Shown here: positions 44,991-53,860 of the stretch, in pieces
Numbering within the stretch: the first letter of the stretch is position 1
Layout: each line of letters opens with the position of its first letter
Assembly (NCBI GenBank): GCA_900541935.1
Contig: UQLZ01000002.1
Location: 28,712 to 92,711, forward strand
Direction: 5' to 3'
DNA length: 64,000 bases
From: an uncultured Prevotellaceae bacterium
GTDB taxonomy: Bacteria; Bacteroidota; Bacteroidia; Bacteroidales; Muribaculaceae
Notes under the pieces: model-generated
Seen by the model: the letters and a program-made list of their open reading frames with translations, nothing else
What the model was told of the DNA's origin: nothing
Databases searched by the model: none
Program-made: the position numbers and the translations under genes

Positions 44991-45422
44991 TTATTCTATT
45001 GTTAAAATAGTTGCGCCTTCAAGAACAGAATCGCCCTTGTTGACTTCGATAGATTTAACGACACCTGCTTTGTCAGCATGGATGTTGTTTTCCATTTTCA
45101 TTGCTTCAAGGATAACAACTGTGTCAGACGGAGAAACAGTATCGCCAACTTTTACCTTGATGTCAAGGATAACGCCAGGAAGTGGAGCCTTGACTGCACC
45201 AGCACCGCCACCAGCAGATGGTTTAGAGATTATTTTAGAGCCTGTTTCTGTTCTTGGAGCCGCAGCGGCCTTTGGACGAGCAACAGCAACTGGTTTAACT
45301 TGCTCTTCAAGTTCTACTTTATATGGAACACCATTTACAAGAACTTGTGCTTCGTTATTTTCAATATCACCAACAGATACATTATATTCAGTTCCGTTGA
45401 TTTTGTATTTATATTCTTTCAT
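44991..45422 (-). CDS. mmdC: Biotin carboxyl carrier subunit
   Basis: 143 residues from the ATG at 45422; the longer frame from 45491 overlaps the upstream gene and is rejected. N-terminal 60 residues are a small beta-domain, an Ala/Pro-rich linker (about 60-72) follows, and the biotinyl domain (about 75-143) carries E-A-M-K-M-E with the biotinylated Lys. Swings carboxybiotin between MmdA and OadB. Six bases before oadB. Confidence 0.93.
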   Translation of the reverse strand: MKEYKYKINGTEYNVSVGDIENNEAQVLVNGVPYKVELEEQVKPVAVARPKAAAAPRTETGSKIISKPSAGGGAGAVKAPLPGVILDIKVKVGDTVSPSDTVVILEAMKMENNIHADKAGVVKSIEVNKGDSVLEGATILTIE

Positions 45423-45445
45423 TTTTAGATGAGTTAATTGGGTGT

Positions 45446-46366
45446 TTACTTGTGAGGAGTCTGACGTAAAGAGTAAATCTTTGAACTCCAAGGAGAATAA
45501 GCCTTTTTTACCTTGTTGATTGTGAGTACTAAATCTTCGTGGTCGTGCATGTTCAGATGCTCATGTAAAGCCATTGCAATAGCAGCGATTTCTTCGCCTG
45601 AGTCAGCACCTGTTGCACTTGTGGCAAATTCTTGGTTAGAAGTAGATTCTGCCTTTTTGCGTTTTGCGATTTTCTCGTTCACTTTACCAAGAGCCCTGAA
45701 GCAAACGCTAAGGATGATAAGAGCCATGAAAACAACACCCATTGCAAGAACGGTCATACCCAAACCGGTTTTGTCATGTTTTTCAAACATCTCGATTTTT
45801 TTGTTACCGTCAATAATGATGTTGTTGCTGCTCGGAGTAATGTATTTCTCATTGCTTCCGTCACGGATCTCCCATGCTTCTGCATCGTTTTCAGCATTTT
45901 TAACTCCGTCAATCTTTCTTGCGTAAGATTGATTTGGAGCCAACGTAGCCGGAATAGTAACTTCGTCGATTAGGGTTTTGCCGTCAGCATCATAAAGACC
46001 AATCCAGTTTTCTTCACCTGGCTTTAGCTTGAAACTGATGTGGAATGTGCCTTTGTTAGGTTCTCCATCAGCCCAGAAAAGCAAGTGTTGGCGTGGTGGC
46101 ATTTCTGTGTTAACGTCCATACGTGGAACCGGATACATCTTTGTGTTGTTCTTATCGTTTGTAAGGAACATACTTGATGTTTCTACCGGTGCGAAAGATG
46201 AGTTAAAAAGTTCAATCCACGCATTGTATTGTCCGTAATCGTCAATGTAGTTACTATCGTTCTGAACCATAATCTCGTTGATGCATACGGCTTTTCTGCC
46301 TTGGGCAGATATGCCTGCAACAGAAGCGATGGCACAGAGTAATAGAACTATAACTTTTTTATTCAT
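45446..46366 (-). CDS. Lamin-tail domain fused to OadG-type gamma subunit
   Basis: 306 residues. Signal peptide (about 1-21), then a lamin-tail-like (LTD) beta domain (about 27-150; I-N-E-I-M-V-Q-N, W-I-E-L-F-N-S and W-I-G-L-Y-D-A-D-G are typical), a membrane helix near 200-225 (G-M-T-V-L-A-M-G-V-V-F-M-A-L), and a charged cytoplasmic tail. The helix has the OadG/MmdD pattern, and it sits between mmdA and the carrier gene, so it is the gamma/delta subunit. The extracytoplasmic LTD fusion is a Bacteroidetes feature. Function of that domain is unknown. Confidence 0.85.
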   Translation of the reverse strand: MNKKVIVLLLCAIASVAGISAQGRKAVCINEIMVQNDSNYIDDYGQYNAWIELFNSSFAPVETSSMFLTNDKNNTKMYPVPRMDVNTEMPPRQHLLFWADGEPNKGTFHISFKLKPGEENWIGLYDADGKTLIDEVTIPATLAPNQSYARKIDGVKNAENDAEAWEIRDGSNEKYITPSSNNIIIDGNKKIEMFEKHDKTGLGMTVLAMGVVFMALIILSVCFRALGKVNEKIAKRKKAESTSNQEFATSATGADSGEEIAAIAMALHEHLNMHDHEDLVLTINKVKKAYSPWSSKIYSLRQTPHK

Positions 46367-46378
46367 AATGTAATATTA

Positions 46379-47932
46379 TTATAATGGAATATTACCATGC
46401 TTTTTAGCAGGATTAGACAACTTTTTAGTTGATAATTGCTGTAATGCACGGATGATACGGAAACGAGTGTTGCGTGGTTCAATAACGTCATCAATGTAAC
46501 CGTATTTTGCAGCATTGTATGGGTTGCAGAACAAATCATTGTATTCTTTTTCTTTGTCAGCAATATATGCTGCTGGATCTGCTTGCTCTTTTGCTTCGCG
46601 AGCATAAAGAACTTCTGCAGCACCTGCAGCACCCATAACAGCGATTTCTGCTGTTGGCCATGCGTAGTTCATATCACCACGAAGTTGCTTACAACTCATA
46701 ACGATGTGGCTACCACCATAACTCTTTCTGATTGTTACTGTTACTTTTGGAACTGTTGCTTCACCGTAAGCGTAAAGAAGTTTAGCACCGTGAAGGATAA
46801 CAGCGTTGTACTCTTGACCTGTACCTGGAAGGAATCCTGGAACGTCAACAAGAGAAACGATTGGAATATTGAATGCGTCGCAGAAGCGAACGAAGCGAGC
46901 AGCCTTACGAGATGCGTTGCAGTCAAGAACACCAGCAAGGTATTTTGGTTGGTTAGCAACAATACCTACAGATTGTCCGTTGAAACGAGCGAAGCCGATG
47001 ATAATGTTCTTTGCGTAGTCGCGTTGAACTTCAAGGAATTCGCCATTATCGATGATTGCTCCGATAACTTCATACATATCGTATGCCTTATTAGGAGAAT
47101 CAGGAACGATAGTGTTCAAAGCGTCTTCAAGACGGTCGATTGGGTCAGTACAGTTTACGAGAGGTGCTTCTTCAAGGTTGTTTTGTGGAATGAAGCTGAG
47201 AAGTTTGCGGATAAGTTGAAGTGCTTCTTCTCCGTCCTCAGTAGCGAAGTGTGCCACACCTGATTTTGATGAGTGCATTGTTGCACCACCAAGTTGCTCT
47301 TGAGTAACGTCTTCACCAGTAACAGTCTTCACAACTTTAGGACCAGTAAGGAACATATAAGAGATTCCCTTAGTCATGATAGTGAAGTCAGTAAGTGCTG
47401 GAGAGTAAACGGCACCACCGGCACATGGGCCGAGGATTGCAGAGATTTGAGGAACAACACCAGATGCGAGAATGTTACGTTCGAAAATTTCAGCGTAACC
47501 AGCAAGAGCGTTGATACCTTCTTGGATACGTGCACCACCAGAGTCGTTAAGACCGATAACAGGCGCACCCATCTTCATAGCCATATCCATGATTTTGCAA
47601 ATCTTCAATGCCATTGTTTCAGACAAAGAACCTGCAGATACTGTAAAGTCTTGTGCAAATACATATACCAAGCGGCCTTCGATAGTACCGTAACCAGTAA
47701 CTACGCCATCGCCAAGGTAATGTTTCTTTTCCATGCCGAAGTTTGTACAGCGGTGCTCAACGAACATGTCAAATTCTTCAAAACTTCCTTCGTCAAGAAG
47801 TTGTGCGATACGTTCGCGAGCTGTGTATTTACCTCTTTCGTGCTGCTTGGCGATTGCTTTTTCGCCACCGCCCAAACGTGCCTTCTCGCGTAAAGCGATA
47901 AGTTGTTGCACTTTTTCAAGTTGATTGCTCAT
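46379..47932 (-). CDS. mmdA: Methylmalonyl-CoA decarboxylase alpha subunit (carboxyltransferase)
   Basis: 517 residues from ATG 47932; a longer frame from 47980 lacks family support. Acetyl-CoA carboxylase carboxyltransferase fold with V-F-A-Q-D-F-T-V-S-A-G-S-L near 92, D-S-G-G-A-R-I-Q-E-G near 125, and G-P-C-A-G-G-A-V-Y-S-P near 160. It transfers the carboxyl of methylmalonyl-CoA to biotin, giving propionyl-CoA. Propionyl-CoA carboxylase beta is an alternative, but the OadB/OadG neighbours favour the decarboxylase. Confidence 0.95.
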   Translation of the reverse strand: MSNQLEKVQQLIALREKARLGGGEKAIAKQHERGKYTARERIAQLLDEGSFEEFDMFVEHRCTNFGMEKKHYLGDGVVTGYGTIEGRLVYVFAQDFTVSAGSLSETMALKICKIMDMAMKMGAPVIGLNDSGGARIQEGINALAGYAEIFERNILASGVVPQISAILGPCAGGAVYSPALTDFTIMTKGISYMFLTGPKVVKTVTGEDVTQEQLGGATMHSSKSGVAHFATEDGEEALQLIRKLLSFIPQNNLEEAPLVNCTDPIDRLEDALNTIVPDSPNKAYDMYEVIGAIIDNGEFLEVQRDYAKNIIIGFARFNGQSVGIVANQPKYLAGVLDCNASRKAARFVRFCDAFNIPIVSLVDVPGFLPGTGQEYNAVILHGAKLLYAYGEATVPKVTVTIRKSYGGSHIVMSCKQLRGDMNYAWPTAEIAVMGAAGAAEVLYAREAKEQADPAAYIADKEKEYNDLFCNPYNAAKYGYIDDVIEPRNTRFRIIRALQQLSTKKLSNPAKKHGNIPL

Positions 47933-47961
47933 AATATGATTTTGTGTAAGTGAAATTCTAA

Positions 47962-48369
47962 TTATTCCGGTTTTTCGCAAAGTTCAGTGAGAACACCAAT
48001 TGTTGATTTCGGGTGAAGGAATGCAATGTTAAGACCTTCTGCTCCTTTGCGAGGCGCTTTGTCGATAAGGCGAACGCCTTTTGCTTCAACTTCAGCCAAA
48101 GCGTTAGCAACACCATCTGTTGCAAATGCCAAGTGGTGAATGCCTTCGCCTTTTTTCTCAAGGAATTTAGCGATTGGGCTGTCTTCTGCTGTTGGTTCCA
48201 ATAATTCAAGTTTTGTTTGTCCAACCTTGAAGAATGCAGTTTTAACTTTTTGGTCTGCTACTTCTTCAATAGCATAGCATTTAAGACCTAGTACTTCTTC
48301 ATAGTAAGGAATTGCAGCTTCAAGACTTTTAACTGCTATTCCAAGATGCTCAATGTGAGAAATATTCAT
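47962..48369 (-). CDS. mce: Methylmalonyl-CoA epimerase
   Basis: 135 residues, glyoxalase/VOC fold. H-I-E-H-L-G-I-A-V near 4-12, K-L-E-L-L-E-P near 50, G-I-H-H-L-A-F near 75 and a C-terminal strand carry the metal His and Glu ligands. It interconverts the R and S forms of methylmalonyl-CoA, feeding the following decarboxylase on the succinate-to-propionate route. First gene of the operon, 29 bases before mmdA. Confidence 0.95.
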   Translation of the reverse strand: MNISHIEHLGIAVKSLEAAIPYYEEVLGLKCYAIEEVADQKVKTAFFKVGQTKLELLEPTAEDSPIAKFLEKKGEGIHHLAFATDGVANALAEVEAKGVRLIDKAPRKGAEGLNIAFLHPKSTIGVLTELCEKPE

Positions 48370-48403
48370 AATATTAAAAATTAGTGTTTATATTTTTATT
48401 TAT

Positions 48404-48441
48404 GCAAGTGATGTAACTATTTTACATCACTTGCAAATTTA
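48404..48441 (-). promoter_or_regulatory. Long palindrome overlapping the mce promoter
   Basis: A perfect 13-bp inverted repeat (48404-48416, 48422-48434) with a 5-base centre; a TAAATTTG -7 box on the minus strand lies at 48434-48441. The predicted start falls inside the palindrome, so it looks like an operator or a hairpin at the 5' end of the mRNA. No -33 box at the right spacing was found. Confidence 0.45.
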
Positions 48442-48536
48442 CTACAATTTTTTATTTTAAGATATGTTTATGTCTATTTTAATAGTTTTAAATGTCCAAA
48501 TATATGTCTATATTGGATTTGTTTAACTATTTTTCG

Positions 48537-48791
48537 TTATGAAAATAGAATTAGGGCTATTAAAGAAAGCATTCCGAGTATAAACAGAGTGCCTGATATT
48601 AGCAGGAGTATTCTTTTCAGGTTTGAGTTCTGATACCTCGTTGCCATAAAAAATGTATATCCGGAAAGAAAAACGAAGAAGTCGTCAATGTAACCGTACC
48701 AAGCTGTGTCGCAATCTGCTTTTATGACTATGTATGCGATTGACACTAAGAGTATTCCTATTCCAATTGGACTGATTTTTGATTTATTCAT
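48537..48791 (-). CDS. Small three-helix membrane protein, unknown
   Basis: 84 residues with membrane helices near 8-24, 36-50 and 58-83. No family recognised. Its start overlaps the folK end by 8 bases, so it is co-translated with it. Last gene of an acyltransferase-to-folK run. Confidence 0.6.
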   Translation of the reverse strand: MNKSKISPIGIGILLVSIAYIVIKADCDTAWYGYIDDFFVFLSGYTFFMATRYQNSNLKRILLLISGTLFILGMLSLIALILFS

Positions 48792-49167
48792 TTTCCTGTT
48801 TATTTATTTGTTTCCAACCAATTTTAAAGTATTCTTGATTGTAGTCTTTATTACGAATTATTTTATCGTTCCAAATAACGATGTCAAGGTCGATAGGTAT
48901 TTCACCTTTGCTTTTGCTGTCACTTGTTCTTCCACATGAAGATTCATAGTCTTTGAAATTTTTTACAAGGTTTTGGTGTGATTCTTCAGATTTGATAATT
49001 GCGACAGCATTCATGTAATCGGGGTCTTTCCCGTTTGCGGCTGGGCTATTGTATATATCCGAAACAGCAATGAAATCAAAGTGTGCTTTTATCCACAATA
49101 AGCAGTTATTGATTTGCTTTTCTTTGTCATTACTGTTGCTACCAATAGAGATTGTAAGTATGTTCAT
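48784..49167 (-). CDS. folK: 6-hydroxymethyl-7,8-dihydropterin pyrophosphokinase
   Basis: 127 residues, shorter than usual (about 150). I-S-I-G-S-N-S-N-D near 6-14, Y-N-S-P-A-A near 38, and P-I-D-L-D-I-V near 91 (the Mg-binding D-x-D) mark HPPK. It provides the pyrophosphorylated pterin used by FolP. The C-terminal end lacks the usual H-P-R-x-x-x-R-x-F-V-L motif; it ends in Q-E-Y-F-K-I-G-W, as seen in some Bacteroidetes proteins. Two bases after tex. Confidence 0.85.
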   Translation of the reverse strand: MNILTISIGSNSNDKEKQINNCLLWIKAHFDFIAVSDIYNSPAANGKDPDYMNAVAIIKSEESHQNLVKNFKDYESSCGRTSDSKSKGEIPIDLDIVIWNDKIIRNKDYNQEYFKIGWKQINKQENE

Positions 49168-49169
49168 AG

Positions 49170-51296
49170 TTATTTTATTCCTTTCATTGATAAAGCAATT
49201 CGCTTTCTTTGTTTGTCAAGTTCCTTTATCCGTACTTTAATTTGTTGGTGGATTTTTACAATGTCAGAGGGATTGCTTACATAAGAGTCAGAAAGTTCTG
49301 AAATATGTATTAATCCGTTTTCCTTTATGCCTATGTCAACGAATACTCCGAATTGAGTTATGTTGGTTACAATACCGTTTATAATCATGTCGGTTTTCAA
49401 GTCTTCAAAACTTTTTACAGATTCCTCGAATTGCATTACTGCTATTGTCTTTCGCGGGTCACGACCTGGCTTTTCCAGTTCTTGCATAATGTCGTTAAGT
49501 GTTGGCAGGCCTACATTATTGTCGGCATATTTTGACAAATCAATGCTTTTACGAATACTTGCGTTGCTAATTAGTTCGTTGATGGAGCAGTTGCAGTTTT
49601 TAGCCATCTTGCTGACTATATTGTAGTTTTCTGGGTGAACGGCTGTGTTATCAAGTGGATTTTCGGAGTTAGGAACTCTTACAAATCCAGCACATTGTTG
49701 ATATGCTTTTATTCCTAAACGTGGTACGTTAAGCAGTTGCTCCTTGTTCGTAAAGTTTCCATTTTCAGCCCTGTATGTAACGATGTTTTGGGCAAGTTGT
49801 GGTCCAAGTCCGGAAATGTATGTTAGGAGTTCTTTCGAAGCGGTATTGATGTTTACGCCAACGCTGTTTACGCAACTTTCAACTGTGAATTCAAGTGCTT
49901 TCTTTAGTTTGTTTTGGTCAACGTCGTGCTGATACTGACCAACTCCAATAGATTTCGGATCGATTTTAACTAGTTCAGCCAATGGGTCGAGTAGGCGTCT
50001 GCCAATGGAAACTGCTCCTCTAACGGTAACATCCTTGTCTGGAAATTCCTCTCTTGCTATCTTTGAAGCAGAGTAGATTGAAGCACCGTCTTCGCTGACA
50101 ATATAAATGTTTATTTTTCGACTGTATCTTATTGATTGCAGGAATTTTTCTGTTTCTCTGCTGGCAGTGCCGTTTCCAAGAGCGATAGCATCTATTTTAT
50201 ATGCTTCGATGAGATATGACAGTTTTTTTGCAGATAAAGTAATTTCTGATTTTGGAGGAGTAGGGTATATAGTATCGTTATGCAGAAGGTTTCCTTGCTC
50301 GTCAAGACAAACAATTTTGCAACCTGTTCTGTATCCTGGGTCAATTGCAAGAACTCTTTTGTGACCAAGAGGTGGAGCAAAGAGCAGTTGTCGTGCGTTG
50401 TCAGCGAATAGGGCGATTGCAGTGCTGTCAGCATTTTCCTTGCTCAATGTGGCAAATTCGTTTTCAATGGATGGCTTGATAAGTCGCCTGTAACTGTCAG
50501 CAATTGCATCCTTGATAATTTTGGAGCATTCGTTATTTGAACGTATGTATTTACGTTCTATTTTTTCAAGGATAATATTTTTATCAATATCAATTGAAAC
50601 TTGTAGCAGGTTTTCTTTTTCTCCTCTTCGCATTGCAAGTATGCGGTAGGAATTGCATTTTTTCAGGGAAGAAGAGTAGTCAAAGTAATTTTGGTAGTTG
50701 GCTGCTTCTTCCTCTTTGCCTTTTGATACTTTGCATGAGATAACTGCATATTTTTCAAATGCATTTCTAACTATATTTCTTGTGCTTTGATTTTCAGAAA
50801 TCCATTCAGCAATAATGTCTGCCGCTCCAGAAATAGCATCATCAGCAGATTGAACTTCTTCGTTTTTGTATTTAATTGCAGTTTTGTTTATATCTTGCGT
50901 GTTTTGTGCCATTATAATCTTAGCCAATGGCTCTAAACCGCGTTTTTTTGCAATTTCGGCCTTTGTGCGTCTTTTGGGCTTATATGGCAGATAAAGGTCT
51001 TCAAGTTCATTTTCCTGAATGCAATTCTTTATTTTCTCTTCAAGTTCATTGCTAAGTAGGCCTTGACCTTCAATGGCTTGAATAATAAACTCTTTCCTTT
51101 TCTCCAATTCTTTGAAGTTTTCGTAAGCCATAGAAATTGCCTGAATTTCTACTTCGTTAAGGCTGCCAGTTGCTTCCTTTCTGTATCTGCTGATGAAAGG
51201 AATTGTTGAGCCTTCATCAAGCAGTTTTGTGGTCGCTGTTACTTGTCTGGCAGATATGCCTGTTCTTTCTGATATGAAATTTATTGCAGTAGTCAT
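49170..51296 (-). CDS. tex: Tex-family RNA-binding transcription accessory protein
   Basis: 708 residues. Tex N-terminal helical domain, a YqgF-like domain near 325-425 (A-I-D-P-G-Y-R-T-G-C near 332), helix-hairpin-helix (N-T-A-S-K-E-L-L and N-V-P-R-L-G near 485-525) and an S1 domain at 625-708 (I-T-Q-F-G-V-F-V-D-I-G). Involved in transcription fidelity and RNA handling. Its start overlaps the upstream stop by one base. Confidence 0.94.
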   Translation of the reverse strand: MTTAINFISERTGISARQVTATTKLLDEGSTIPFISRYRKEATGSLNEVEIQAISMAYENFKELEKRKEFIIQAIEGQGLLSNELEEKIKNCIQENELEDLYLPYKPKRRTKAEIAKKRGLEPLAKIIMAQNTQDINKTAIKYKNEEVQSADDAISGAADIIAEWISENQSTRNIVRNAFEKYAVISCKVSKGKEEEAANYQNYFDYSSSLKKCNSYRILAMRRGEKENLLQVSIDIDKNIILEKIERKYIRSNNECSKIIKDAIADSYRRLIKPSIENEFATLSKENADSTAIALFADNARQLLFAPPLGHKRVLAIDPGYRTGCKIVCLDEQGNLLHNDTIYPTPPKSEITLSAKKLSYLIEAYKIDAIALGNGTASRETEKFLQSIRYSRKINIYIVSEDGASIYSASKIAREEFPDKDVTVRGAVSIGRRLLDPLAELVKIDPKSIGVGQYQHDVDQNKLKKALEFTVESCVNSVGVNINTASKELLTYISGLGPQLAQNIVTYRAENGNFTNKEQLLNVPRLGIKAYQQCAGFVRVPNSENPLDNTAVHPENYNIVSKMAKNCNCSINELISNASIRKSIDLSKYADNNVGLPTLNDIMQELEKPGRDPRKTIAVMQFEESVKSFEDLKTDMIINGIVTNITQFGVFVDIGIKENGLIHISELSDSYVSNPSDIVKIHQQIKVRIKELDKQRKRIALSMKGIK

Positions 51297-52477
51297 TATT
51301 TGGTTTTTAATGTTATAAGGGAAATCTCAGGCTTTGCTCCAAACCTTGCAGGAATACCTACCATTCCCACTCCTATATTAACATTGATATATTGGTTTGA
51401 AACGCTGTAAAGCCGACCCCAATATTTGTATCTCAGAGAAGAAGGAGAGTATATCTTGTTTCCAAGTTCAATCATTGACTGCATTGCGTGCGTGTGTCCA
51501 GAAAAAGTTATGTCTATGTCGGTTTTTCCTAACACTTCCGCTTCCCAATGCTTTGGGTTATGTGTTAGCAGCATTTTGAAGCAGTCTGTATTATTAGGCA
51601 TTGCCTTTTTGAGGTTTCCATATTGTTTGAAAGGTGGTTCGCCCCAGTTCTCAACACCAATAACGGCAATAGAGTCCTTTCCTTTATGAATGTAGCAATT
51701 CTCATTATTCAGCAATCGCCAACCTAATGAGTCTTGATTAATGGCAATTAATTCTTTGAGGTTGTTTTCTTTTTCTTTTGAATTGGCCCATTTTGCATAA
51801 TCTCCATAATCATGGTTCCCGAGAACTGAAAAAATCCCGTCTATTGCTTTTAGATTCTTAAGTGATTTAATGAAAGGAGCGAGTTCGCTGGTTTTGTGGC
51901 TAACGATATCGCCTGTAAAAACAATTATATCAGGATTAGTTGAATTTATTTCTTTTACAAGTCTGTCAATTACTTTAGTGTCTGTACCGTATATTCCAGC
52001 GTGAAGGTCGGAGAAGTGCAGAATTTTATATCCGTCAAATTCATCAGGGAGTTTTTTGGATACAATTGTTTCTTCGTGCAAGTTTATTTGAAAAGGAGTA
52101 ACGAAAGCAGACCAAACCAGTTGAATAAACAGGGCTGAAGTAATAGCTATACCAATAAATCTTATTGCTTTAGATTCTTTTTTTTTGAAAAGTTTTGGAA
52201 TCTTCGATAGAATAGTAAAAATTGCGTAAATAAACTTGCAAATCAAAACGGACAGGCAGAAATATAGTGTCCAAAGAAATCCGCCTGAGTTGACGGGGAG
52301 TTTAAGGAATAGAGCAAGTGCAATTGAAGCAAGTGCAATGTAAATTAAGGCTGAGAATGCAATATGTGCATTCTTCAGCCTGATGTGTTTGCTTTCTTTA
52401 AATCTTTTCAGTATATGCCAGTCAATGACAATTACGGAAACGACAAGAGTTATTACAATAGATAAAAGTATTTTCAT
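51296..52477 (-). CDS. Membrane metallophosphoesterase
   Basis: 393 residues. About four N-terminal helices (1-140), then a calcineurin-like phosphoesterase domain: H-F-S-D-L-H-A-G near 155, V-F-T-G-D-I-V near 185, G-N-H-D-Y-G near 217, L-T-H-N-P near 302 and F-S-G-H-T-H-A near 325. The YkuE-type family hydrolyses UDP-diacylglucosamine or other phosphodiesters; the exact substrate cannot be read. Confidence 0.88.
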   Translation of the reverse strand: MKILLSIVITLVVSVIVIDWHILKRFKESKHIRLKNAHIAFSALIYIALASIALALFLKLPVNSGGFLWTLYFCLSVLICKFIYAIFTILSKIPKLFKKKESKAIRFIGIAITSALFIQLVWSAFVTPFQINLHEETIVSKKLPDEFDGYKILHFSDLHAGIYGTDTKVIDRLVKEINSTNPDIIVFTGDIVSHKTSELAPFIKSLKNLKAIDGIFSVLGNHDYGDYAKWANSKEKENNLKELIAINQDSLGWRLLNNENCYIHKGKDSIAVIGVENWGEPPFKQYGNLKKAMPNNTDCFKMLLTHNPKHWEAEVLGKTDIDITFSGHTHAMQSMIELGNKIYSPSSLRYKYWGRLYSVSNQYINVNIGVGMVGIPARFGAKPEISLITLKTK

Positions 52478-52485
52478 CTCAGAAA

Positions 52486-53667
52486 TTACTCTTCACCAAG
52501 GGCTTTAAGTTTGTTAATAAGAGGATTTGAATACATTATCATCATCATTTCACGCATATATGCAAAATCTTCTTCTTTCAATTCGAAATCTATTTCCTTG
52601 ATAACTTTATTTAATTGGCCATCTATGTAGTTGTGGAATTTATCTATATCTGCCTGTGAGTATTCGCTTTTGAAGCGATCTGTTTTGAATCTTTCATCGT
52701 AGGCTATGTAGTTACCAGGATAAATTCTATAATTTGAGTGTATATGCTTGTCAATGATTTTGCATATTTCATTTATTTGCTCTTGCTTGTCAAGACCTTT
52801 TAAAGACTCTAACTCTTCATTGATGCATTTTGTGAATGTGAAGTGAACCCTTCCCTTGTTTTGTAAAAGACCAGTTTCCATACTGAAAAGGTCATCGCGT
52901 TTTGTTTTCTTGAAGTCAGGGTCTTTCTTCTTCAAAAGGAATTCTCTTGCCTTGAGGTAATCATTAGGGTCAAGTTCATAACTTATGGCAACTGGCATTA
53001 TGTTCAGTTCCATAATGTTTTTTAACGTATCTTTTCCGCCTGCAATACTTAGCATCTTAACGAGACTTTCCTGAGTTTCGTCGCTACTGTCTTTTGCTCT
53101 TCCTTGGCGTTGGGCAATCCAAAGGGATTCGTTTTTTTGTGTTAATGTAAAATGGATGTATCCGGATAGTTGTATTGCCGCTTCCAAAGCGTGTCGCATA
53201 CCTACGTCGCGCTTGACAATTACGCTTTTGTTAAGACGTACTAATTTTTCAATCCAAGGATATATCAAAAGGTTGTTGCCAATAGCAACTTCTGTTGTCC
53301 TTGCATTGCGTTTAAGAAGCGAAAGATTAAGGAAAGATGCATCAAGAACAATGTCACGGTGATTGGTAATCATTGTATATGCTTTGGTTTGGTCAACGTT
53401 CTCAATTCCTGAATCTGTAATGCCTTCAGTTGTCTTGTTTGCAAGTAACTCAAGGAATGGTAGCATCGCTGTGTGCTGAAAATCATATTTGGTACGGATG
53501 GCGAGAAGTTGGTCACAGAATGCTTTATAGTCAATATCTGGAATAACCCATGTTATTGCGTGCTTAAAGCCTTCTTCTGCGACTAATTGTTCCATCTGCG
53601 AGTGAAATTCCTCATCGGAGAACGGACAAATGTCGTTAAATTCCTCAGGTACTATAATTTCATCCAT
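52486..53667 (-). CDS. Glycerolipid-type acyltransferase (PlsC-like)
   Basis: 393 residues. The N-H-R-D-I-V-L-D catalytic H-x4-D motif lies near 103-109, with V-K-R-D-V-G near 157 and E-S-L-W-I-A-Q-R-Q-G-R near 188. The N-terminal 80-residue domain and long C-terminal part are usual for Bacteroidetes versions. Probably acylates a lipid precursor. First gene of a minus-strand run with metallophosphoesterase, tex and folK (8, -1 and 2 base gaps). Confidence 0.85.
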   Translation of the reverse strand: MDEIIVPEEFNDICPFSDEEFHSQMEQLVAEEGFKHAITWVIPDIDYKAFCDQLLAIRTKYDFQHTAMLPFLELLANKTTEGITDSGIENVDQTKAYTMITNHRDIVLDASFLNLSLLKRNARTTEVAIGNNLLIYPWIEKLVRLNKSVIVKRDVGMRHALEAAIQLSGYIHFTLTQKNESLWIAQRQGRAKDSSDETQESLVKMLSIAGGKDTLKNIMELNIMPVAISYELDPNDYLKAREFLLKKKDPDFKKTKRDDLFSMETGLLQNKGRVHFTFTKCINEELESLKGLDKQEQINEICKIIDKHIHSNYRIYPGNYIAYDERFKTDRFKSEYSQADIDKFHNYIDGQLNKVIKEIDFELKEEDFAYMREMMMIMYSNPLINKLKALGEE

Positions 53668-53712
53668 AGTTATATTCGTTTTAGGGGCTTATTTTGCTAA
53701 TATATCATTTTA

Positions 53713-53796
53713 TGCAAAGATAGTGAAAGGTGAGCGCAGAGGCAAATAAAAAACGAAGTTTTTTAATTTGACTATGCCGAACCGCATCCTATCTTA
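53713..53796 (-). repeat. Structured repeat copy A, carries a promoter
   Basis: An 84-base unit that matches copies at 58535-58617 and 58618-58700. Paired blocks: GATAG (53719-53723) with CTATC (53789-53793), GGT with ACC, GCA with TGC, CAAAT (53743-53747) with ATTTG (53766-53770) and AAAAAC with GTTTTTT around a 3-base loop. On the minus strand it has TTTG (53743-53746), a 20-base spacer and TATCTTTG (53715-53722), giving a start near 53711 and a 44-base leader for the acyltransferase. Confidence 0.7.
53715..53746 (-). promoter_or_regulatory. Promoter for acyltransferase-MPE-tex-folK, in repeat copy A
   Basis: TATCTTTG at 53715-53722, spacer of 20 and TTTG at 53743-53746 (minus strand), a full match to the consensus. 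The -33 box overlaps the inner stem of the repeat. Confidence 0.6.
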
Positions 53797-53860
53797 TCAA
53801 AAGATAATGTAATTTGAGAGTAATACAAAATATGCGGATGTTTTTATGTTTCAGAGTCAA

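Noticed and set aside
44734..45432. 232-codon plus-strand frame opposite oadB and the biotin carrier
   Set aside because: Spans two real genes on the other strand and has no family match.
46583..47893. Long plus-strand open frames (226 and 206 codons) opposite mmdA
   Set aside because: They are antisense to a strongly conserved gene and rich in Cys/Phe with no motif.
48784..49167. folK as a pseudogene because it is short
   Set aside because: The catalytic motifs and an intact frame with coupled neighbours indicate a working short version.
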